A stretch of 64,000 nucleotides of DNA from Mya arenaria (Eukaryota > Mollusca > Bivalvia > Myida > Myidae): positions 54,223,473 to 54,287,472 of the forward strand of contig NC_069123.1 of assembly GCF_026914265.1 (NCBI RefSeq), given 5' to 3'. Position 1 is the stretch's first letter. Every line of letters starts with the position of its first letter. The notes below the pieces were generated by a model. The model saw only the letters and a program-made list of their open reading frames with translations, had not been told where the DNA came from and made no database searches. Shown piece by piece: positions 56,914-64,000 of this stretch. Made by a program: the position numbers and the translations under genes.

Positions 56914-59900
56914 CTATGCCAGCATAAGGGCTATAACCATAAGCCTATCAGCGTCGTGTATCCTGTGGGCAGCCTGGAGAAGCCGCACACCTGCACTCAA
57001 ACAGTCAGATTCTGCCCCTGGCATCCCCTCCAGGTCAGCGTTGTGAGCTGCTCCTACCAACCTGTAAAAGAAATATTGTTTATTTCTTCTCATGAACATT
57101 GTGACAAAGATGGGTAAATCCCTGATAAGCAATGGTCAATTAAGAGTGGACACAGTTAATTTGGTTAAACTCTCATTATTTCAATGACATAAATGAGGAG
57201 TTGCTGAACAGATGAGACTGCTTAAACTTTCTTGAAATATAACATTGAGACCAAGTTTTGTACAGCTTGGATCATGAAAAATGGTCAAGTATAAGAGGTG
57301 AAATTTTGACAAAGGGCAATTATTGTAAGTATACTGAAGCAATAAGGCTGGATATCTAACATGTTGAAGACATTATCATACATGGAAATTGGTCAAGTAA
57401 GAGAGTTGAAATCTTTGAAAGATTGTGCTTGCGCCTCGTGAAATCTGAATATGCAAAAACCACTTGAGTCAAATACAACCTCCCGGATCAAAACGCAGTA
57501 CTAATAACCCTATTATTTCAACTACAATATATCTACCATGCCATATTCCTCCTACCTTCGGACAATCTCGCAGCCTGCAAAGCCAGCCATCTCTGACACA
57601 AGGTTGGCTTCATATTCCTCACGGTTCTCAACACAAGCCGTCATGTGACTCATGTATGTACTCACTGAAACAAACCACACTCGGAAATCATGGCGATGTA
57701 CAATGTCCTATATTTATCAAATATATCTCTATATAGCTAAAATGATGTCAAAAAACATACAAGAAGCATTGTTCATGTAACTTGAACTACTTTAACAAGA
57801 GCGCCTTGGAGAAAAGGCTAATGCTCATCTGTTATTATTTTTTCAGTCAAACTAGATGCATAATTCAATAATTATTAAACCCAGATGTATGGGCCTTGGT
57901 GTTTTACATGTGTATATTGCTGCTGGGAACATGTATATCAACTTAATATAGGTTATATTTAACTATCTTAAATGTTTTTTAAAAGGTTAAAACTTTCCCA
58001 CAATGGCTCTCATAATACTTTGACTTCTTTGCTTTGAAAAACAGATCAGTTAACAAATGACAGAACAACTTCATTACTATTGTAACTGCTTCAAGATACA
58101 TAACGTTTGCAGACACATACCTGTGAACTCCTCTTAAAGAACACAAAGTTTATTCAATGATAAAAAAAACAAGAGGCCCAAAAGGGCCTATGCTCTACTG
58201 GCATGGCTTTTGTGGTCATATCAATCCAGAGCATGTGGGTAAAAGGCAACAGACATATAGTTTATGTTTTGTGTTTGGGTTACCTGAAAACGTAGCACGT
58301 TCAACATCTGAGCCCAGAAAGTATTGTAAGCAGATTAGTTGCATGAACTATTTTAATATGTGCCAAGTAAAAGTCATCTGACAAAAAAATGCTTTCAAAA
58401 CTGTACTCATAGTAAAATTTTCTGTAGTTTTAAAAGTTAAAAAAAGTTGGTCAAAAGGTCAAAGTCAAGGGCATCCTAGGACAACATTGATCAATTTGAA
58501 CAAACATTCCCAATCAATTGTGCTGAGATGGATGCACGAACACACAAAAAGATTTTCAAACCTTTCCAGATTTATGTTTACCAAACCTGTGAACCCTGGG
58601 TGTGGCCAGTAATGACACCAGGTGCATAACTTAAACATTCACAACCAATTTTGTTAAGATGAATGCGCAAACTACAGAACTTAAAGCTAAAAAATGGCCT
58701 TTGGGCTTTCAACAAGAACAAGGCAGAGTAATTCACAAAATCAACTGCAGAAGCAAAAAGCAAATTGTCTCTCAAAATCCTAGACTTGCAAATTGTCTCC
58801 CTTAACTCTAGACTTGAATTAACATATACATGTAAACTTGGCTAAAAATAGAATTCGCTCATGCAGACCTGGCTAAAAATAGAAAACCTTACTTTAAAAC
58901 TTTCATGGCTCATAATCTAGGCATTCATGGGCGGATCTTGCTGGTTTTCGAAAGGAACCAAGCTTTAATGGATATCTAGATACTGTACAAGTTTCATCGA
59001 GGTATAATCAAAACTGAAGACTGTATCGTGTTCACAACCAATTGTTTACACAATAGCTGTTTTTTATACTATCAAGGGCCATAATCTAGGCATGCATGGG
59101 CGGATCTGGCTGGTTTTCGAAAGGAACTGAGCTCTAATGGATATCTAGATACTGTACAAGTTTCATCGAGATACAATCAAAACTGAAGACTATATCGTGT
59201 TCACAAGCAATTGTTTACAGACGCACGGACGCACGGATGCACATACTATGTACACATTACCATCGCATAAGCTCTTCTGGCCTTTGGCCAATAGAGCTAA
59301 AAATCAGTGTTGGCATTAAGTTAAAGATTGTATGTTGCTCTCGTATCAAGGAAACTTGTATTTTATACTGATAGATATAAAATGATAATGGATTATAGGT
59401 CTACATGTCTAGCAACTTAGATTCAATACTGGGAACCAACCCCTGTAATGACTGCTATCAAGATGCAAAACAATTTGTTTTTGTTAAATGACTTCTATAA
59501 AGTTAGGCATGAAACAAAAATTCTAATACAGTGGACATAAGTTAAAAAAGCCATTTGATTTTGTTAAAAACCTAACAACAGTACCATCTAACTGATTATG
59601 TACCTAGTAGTTTGCAGACATCAACCATCTGGTAGGCGAAAGCTCTGTGCTCATCATTATTTTCCTCGATAGACATATGTCGATAGTATACAAATATAAA
59701 ATTGGCAAGCAGCATTCCCACATCAAAGGCCGCTGGCCCCACATGAACAAATTCCACATCAAACATGCGCGAGTCTGTATCGTTCACAAGGATTGAGCCG
59801 GTGTGAAGGTCACCATGCAACAGACATTCTTTCTTCTCAAGAAACAGCTTAAGCATGCGTGCAGCTGTGTCTAGCACCTGTTGGTCCTCGTATATTGTGT

Positions 59901-60004
59901 GTAATTTAGCTGCCACCTGATCCGAGCAGCTGTTGTGAAGGCCGTCAGGTTTAAACGGGAATGTAAACACATAGTTTTCTGTCAACTGTACCATCTCCCT
60001 ATTT
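56914..60004 (-). CDS. mtnK: Methylthioribose kinase-like protein, 3' part (3 exons seen)
   Basis: Exons in transcript order: 60004-59604, 57664-57556, 57061-56914 (stop TAG). Splice sites are GT-AG and phases agree, giving about 218 C-terminal residues. The first visible exon starts in mid-codon, so more exons lie upstream and were not found within the window. Diagnostic motifs: LLHGDLHTGSILV (aminoglycoside-phosphotransferase-like catalytic loop with its Asp and the MTRK-specific HTGS), then FDVEFVHVGPAAFDVG (metal-binding DxEF and the GPxxFDxG block of MTR kinases), then AGFAGCEIVRRLVGAAHNADLE near the C-terminus, where bacterial and plant enzymes have GFxGxxMIRRIVGxAHVxD. The enzyme phosphorylates 5-methylthioribose with ATP in methionine salvage. 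Most animals use MTA phosphorylase instead. The intron structure argues that this is a resident gene. A helitron-like copy lies in the intron 57665-59603. Confidence 0.85.
58167..59298 (-). mobile_element. Helitron-like non-autonomous element, copy 3 (kinase-gene intron)
   Basis: Read on the minus strand it begins AGCTCTATTGGCCAAAGGCC after a T run and ends GGCCCTTTTGGGCC then TCTTGTTT, as in copies 1 and 2. Like copy 2 it carries the 5' segment in duplicate (GTTTACAGACGCACGG and GTTTACACAATAGC boundaries on the plus strand). The close similarity of three copies in different introns suggests fairly recent activity. Confidence 0.8.
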
Positions 60005-60149
60005 CTGCAGTGCAACACAAAGTAAATGTCAAATAAGGGAAAGCAAAAAGGCAAATATTCATTACTGTATTATTTACACATATAAAATACATTACTATTA
60101 TTTATTATCATTATGAAAACATTATCACGACCAGTTGAATATTTATAAA

Positions 60150-62605
60150 AGAGCAATTGAAATCACCATGTCAGCATAAGAGCAATTGGAATCACCTTGT
60201 CAGTATAAGAGCAGTTGGAATCACCATTTCAGTATAAGAGCTATTGGAATTACCATGTCCTTATTAGAGCAATTGGAATCACCATGTCAGTATCAGGGCA
60301 ATTAGAATCACCATGTCAGTATTAGGGCAATTAGAATTATCATGTTAGTATTAGGGCAATTGGAATTATCATGTCATTTTTAGGACAAGAGGAATCAACA
60401 AATCAGTATTGGGGCAATTGGAATCACCATGTCAGTATTAGGGCAATTGGAATCGCCATGTCATTATTAGGACAATAGGAATCAACAAATCAGTAATAGG
60501 GCAATTTGAATCACCATGTCAGTATTAGGGCAACTGGAATCACCATTTCAGTATAAGAGCAATTGGAATCACCATTTTAGTATAAAAGCAATTGGAATCA
60601 CAAATTCAGTATAAGAGCAATTGAAATTGCCATGTCAGTATTAGGGCAATTGGACTCACAAGATCAGTATAAAGGCATTTGGAAACACCATGTCAGTAAT
60701 AATGCAATTGGAATCACCATTTCAGTATAAGAGCAGTGGAAATCACCACGTCAGTATTAGGGCATTTGGTAACACAATGTCAGTATAAGGGCATTTGGAA
60801 ACACCATGTCAGTATTAGGGCATTTGGTAACACAATGTCAGTATAAGGGCAATTGGAAACACCATGTCAGTATAAGGGCATTTGGAAACACCATGTCAGT
60901 ATAAGGGCATTTGGTAACACAATGTCAGTATAAGGGCATTTGGTAACACAATGTCAGTATAAGGGCATTTGGTAACACAATGTCAGTATAAGGGCATTTG
61001 GTAACACAATGTCAGTATAAGGGCATTTGGTAACACAATGTCAGTATAAGGGCATTTGGTAACACAATGTCAGTATAAGGGCATTTGGTAACACCATGTC
61101 AGTATTAGGGCATTTGGTAACACAATGTCAGTATAAGGGCATTTGGTAACACAATGTCAGTATAAGGGCATTTGGAAACACCATGTCAGTATTAGGGCAA
61201 TTGGAATTATCATGTCATTATTAGGACAATAGGAATCAACAAATCAGTATTGGGGCAATTGGAATCACCATGTCAGTATTAGGGCAATTGGAATCGCCAT
61301 TTTAGTATAAGAGTAATTGGAATCACCATTTCAGTAAAAGAGCAATTGGAATCACCATGTCAGTATTAGGGCAAATGGAAACACAATGTCAGTATAAGGG
61401 CATTCGGAAACACCATGTCAGTATTAGGGCAATTGGAATCACCAAGTCAGTATAAAGGCAATTGGAATCACCATGTCAGTATAAGGGCATTTGGAAACAC
61501 CATGTTAGTATTAGGGCAATTGGAATCATCAAGTCAGTATAAGGGCAATTGGAATCACCATGTCAGTATAAGGGTATTTGGAATCACCAAGTCAATATAA
61601 GGGCAAGTAGAATCACCATAAGGGCAATTGGAATCACCAAGTCAGTATAAGGGCAAGTAGAATCACCATGTCAGTATAAGGGCAATTGGAATCACCAAGT
61701 CAGTATAAGGGCAATTGGAATCCCCATGTCAGTATTAGGGCAGTTGGAATCACAATGTCCGTATAAAGGCAATTGGAATCACCATGTCAGTATTAGGGCA
61801 ATTGGAATCACCATGTCAGTATACAGGCAATTGGAATCACCATGTCAGTATAAGGGCAATTGGAATCCCCATGTCAGTATAAAGGCAACTGGAATCCCCA
61901 TGTTAGTATTAGGGCAATTGGAATCCCCATGTCAGTATTAGGGCAATTGGAATCACCATGTCACTATTAGGGCAATTGGAATCACCATGTCAGTATTAGG
62001 GCAATTGGAATCACCATGTCAGTATTAGGGCAATTTGAATCATCATGTCAGTATTAGGGTAATTGGAATCACCATGTCAGTATTAGGGCAATTGGAATCA
62101 CCATGTCAGTATTAGGGTAATTGGAATCACCATGTCAGTATTAGGGCAATTGGAGTCACCATGTCAGTATTAGGGTAATTGGAATCACAATGTCAGTATT
62201 AGGGCAATTGGAATCACCATGTCAGTATTAGGGCAATTGGAATCACCATGTCAGTATTAGGGCAATTGGAATCACCATGTCAGTATTAGGGCAATTGGAG
62301 TCACCATGTCAGTATTAGGGCAATTGGAGTCACCATGTCAGTATTAGGGCAATTGGAATCACCATGTCAGTATTAGGGCAATTGGAATCACCATGTCAGT
62401 ATTAGGGCAATTGGAGTCACCATGTCAGTATTAGGGCAATTGGAATCACCATGTCAGTATTAGGGCAATTGGAGTCACCATGTCAGTATTAGGGCAATTG
62501 GAATCACCATGTCAGTATTAGGGCAATTGGAATCACCATGTCAGTATTAGGGCAATTGGAATCACCATGTCAGTATTAGGGCAATTGGAATCACAATGTC
62601 AGTTT
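60150..62605. repeat. 29-bp minisatellite, about 84 units
   Basis: The head-to-tail unit begins CCATGTCAGTATTAGGGCAA and ends TTGGAATCA. It runs for about 2.45 kb with no spacer between units. The left part is diverged, and the right part (about 61900-62600) is almost uniform. A second subfamily, with TATAAGGGCATTTGGTAACA, fills about 60770-61170. It lies upstream of the first visible exon of the kinase-like gene, probably in an intron. Confidence 0.95.
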
Positions 62606-62698
62606 GAGATAAGATAATGAAATATAATTGGAGGAATGGGAAGGTTTTCTTTATGTATTGATTATCATGTAAAATGTATTAAATGCTAACTACTATAT

Positions 62699-62970
62699 AT
62701 GTCTAATGAACATTATCCAAGAAAGTGCCATTTAATGCTTAAACCACATAATGACATTGAAAGGAAACATTGGGTAACATCTGCAAAGAATTTATTATAC
62801 AAATATGGTTTTGGTCTTGTTTGGCTAAGTCAGAAAGTTGGAAATGTTTGCGATTTTTTAATATCATTTAAACAAAGGTTAGTCGATTGTAAAAAACAAA
62901 ACTGGTTCGAAAATGTCAGTGACTCTACATGATGTGACACATATAAGCATTTTAAAACTTTGTTAGACCA
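62699..62970 (+). mobile_element. LINE-derived ORF fragment (C-terminal to reverse transcriptase)
   Basis: An ORF of 77 codons reads HYPRKCHLMLKPHNDIERK, then NWV-like HWVTSAKNLLYKYGFG, VWLSQKVGNV and FKQRLVDCKKQNWF. This resembles the tail region of molluscan endonuclease-reverse transcriptase LINE proteins (YPxKCYxMLK ... NWVxxVKxLLxxxGFGxVW ... FKQRLxDxxxQNW). After TGA at 62930-62932 a further block, YKHFKTLLD, is readable. No RT core is present, so it is a fragment. Confidence 0.5.
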
Positions 62971-62971
62971 A

Positions 62972-64000
62972 AAACAAGAGCTGTCACAGTATGTGACGAA
63001 TGCCCCCGATTGTGACATTGACCTATGAACAAGGTCAGTACATGAGAAGTTGATCTTGCCTTTACATGTCAAATACATATGGCAAGTTATTTTAAATTGC
63101 CACTAAACATAAAAAATACCACCCATAGTTGAAAACCGACACTGTTATGTCCTTATATATGCAGCATTCCATTGTGAATAAACACCCAAGTGTGACCTTG
63201 ACCTTTGAGATAGGGACACGGGTCTGTCATGCGACACGTCGTCTTGGTATGTGGAACACATGTGGCAAGTTATTTTAAAATCTGTCCATACAAGGGAAAG
63301 TTACAGCCCGGACACGACAACCTATACTCTATGTCCTTATATGCAGCACTCTGTTGTGAATAAACACCTAAGTGTGACCTTGACCTTAGAGGTAGGGACA
63401 CGGGTCTTGCACGTGACACGTCATCTTGGTATGGGGAACACATGTGGCAAGTTATTTTAAAATCTGTCCATACAAGGGAAAGTTACAGCCCGGTCACGAC
63501 AACCTATACTCTATGTCCTAATATGCAGCACTCCATTGTGAATAAACACTAAGTGTGACCATGACCTTAGAGGTAGGGACACGGGTCGTTCACGCGACAC
63601 GTTGTTTTGGTATGTGGAACACATGTGGCAAGTTATTTTAAAATCTGTCCATACATTGGAAAGTTACAGCCCGGACACAACAACCTATACTCTATGTCCT
63701 ATATGCAGCACTCCATTGTGAATAAACATTAAGTGTGACCTTGACGTTTGAGGTAGGGGCACGGGTCTTGCATGCGACACGTTGTCTTGGTATGTGGTTC
63801 ACATGTGGCAAGTTATTTTAAAATCTGTCCATACAAGGGAAAGTTACAGCCCGGACACGACAACCTATACTCTATGTCCTATATGCAGCACTCCATTGTG
63901 AATAAACACTAAGTGTGACCTTGATCTTTGAGATAGGGACACGGGTCTTGCACGTGACACGTCATCTTGGTATGGGGAACACATGTGGCAAGTTATTTTA
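62972..64000 (+). mobile_element. Element with 181-bp tandem core, truncated by the window end
   Basis: It begins AAACAAGAGCTGTCACAGTA, then TGTGACGAATGCCCC. Units of ~181 bp follow, marked by GGCAAGTTATTTTAAAATCT at 63264, 63446, 63628, 63808 and 63988, with GTGACCTTGACCTT in most. It is the same family as 6861-7990, in opposite orientation, and runs off the window. The LINE-derived fragment ends where it begins. Confidence 0.8.

Noticed and set aside
60150-62605. 29-bp periodic array resembling CRISPR repeats
   Set aside because: Units are directly abutted with no spacers, and the context is an animal intron or intergenic region. It is a minisatellite.

Overview
This is AT-rich, intron-rich animal nuclear DNA, most likely from a bivalve mollusc. 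The call rests on spliced orthologues of animal genes. It is supported by a dense load of short repeats of the kind common in bivalve genomes: non-autonomous elements with a tandem 140-180 bp core, hairpin-like ends such as AAACAAGAGGCCC, and dispersed GGTCAAGGTCAC motifs. The species is not determined. No rRNA, tRNA, prokaryotic operon, retroviral or LTR element was found.

Five host genes can be read exon by exon with consistent GT-AG boundaries and phases. (1) 1191-18050 (+): a KAT6-type (MOZ/MORF) histone acetyltransferase, 19 coding exons, about 2,079 aa. (2) 21425-23106 (-): a PRXL2A/SelU thioredoxin-fold protein, 5 coding exons, 212 aa. An in-frame UGA replaces the first Cys of the redox motif, and a well-formed SECIS element (20469-20526) lies in the 3' UTR just before a polyadenylation signal, so this is a selenoprotein gene. 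(3) 33398-35633 (-): LAMTOR2, 4 coding exons, 125 aa. (4) 35795-53128 (+): ECD (ecdysoneless), 14 coding exons, 709 aa. (5) 56914-60004 (-): the 3' part of a methylthioribose-kinase-like gene. Its upstream exons were not found and probably lie beyond the window.

Layout: 1-1190 is the KAT6 promoter and 5' UTR region. KAT6 and SelU are tail to tail, separated by a decayed repeat. From 23.1 to 32.8 kb there is gene-poor, repeat-rich sequence. LAMTOR2 and ECD are head to head, with 161 bp between their start codons. ECD introns hold two copies of a ~1 kb helitron-like element, a foldback element and a TIR element. From 53.1 to 56.9 kb are the ECD 3' UTR and decayed repeats. The kinase-like gene has a third helitron-like copy in an intron and a 2.4 kb, 29-bp minisatellite upstream. 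The window ends in a 181-bp tandem-repeat element whose sister copy lies inverted in a KAT6 intron.

The genes do not form one pathway. KAT6 is a chromatin writer, SelU a redox protein, LAMTOR2 part of lysosomal Ragulator (mTORC1/MAPK), ECD a splicing and R2TP-associated factor, and the kinase belongs to methionine salvage. The only likely co-regulated pair is LAMTOR2/ECD, through the shared promoter.
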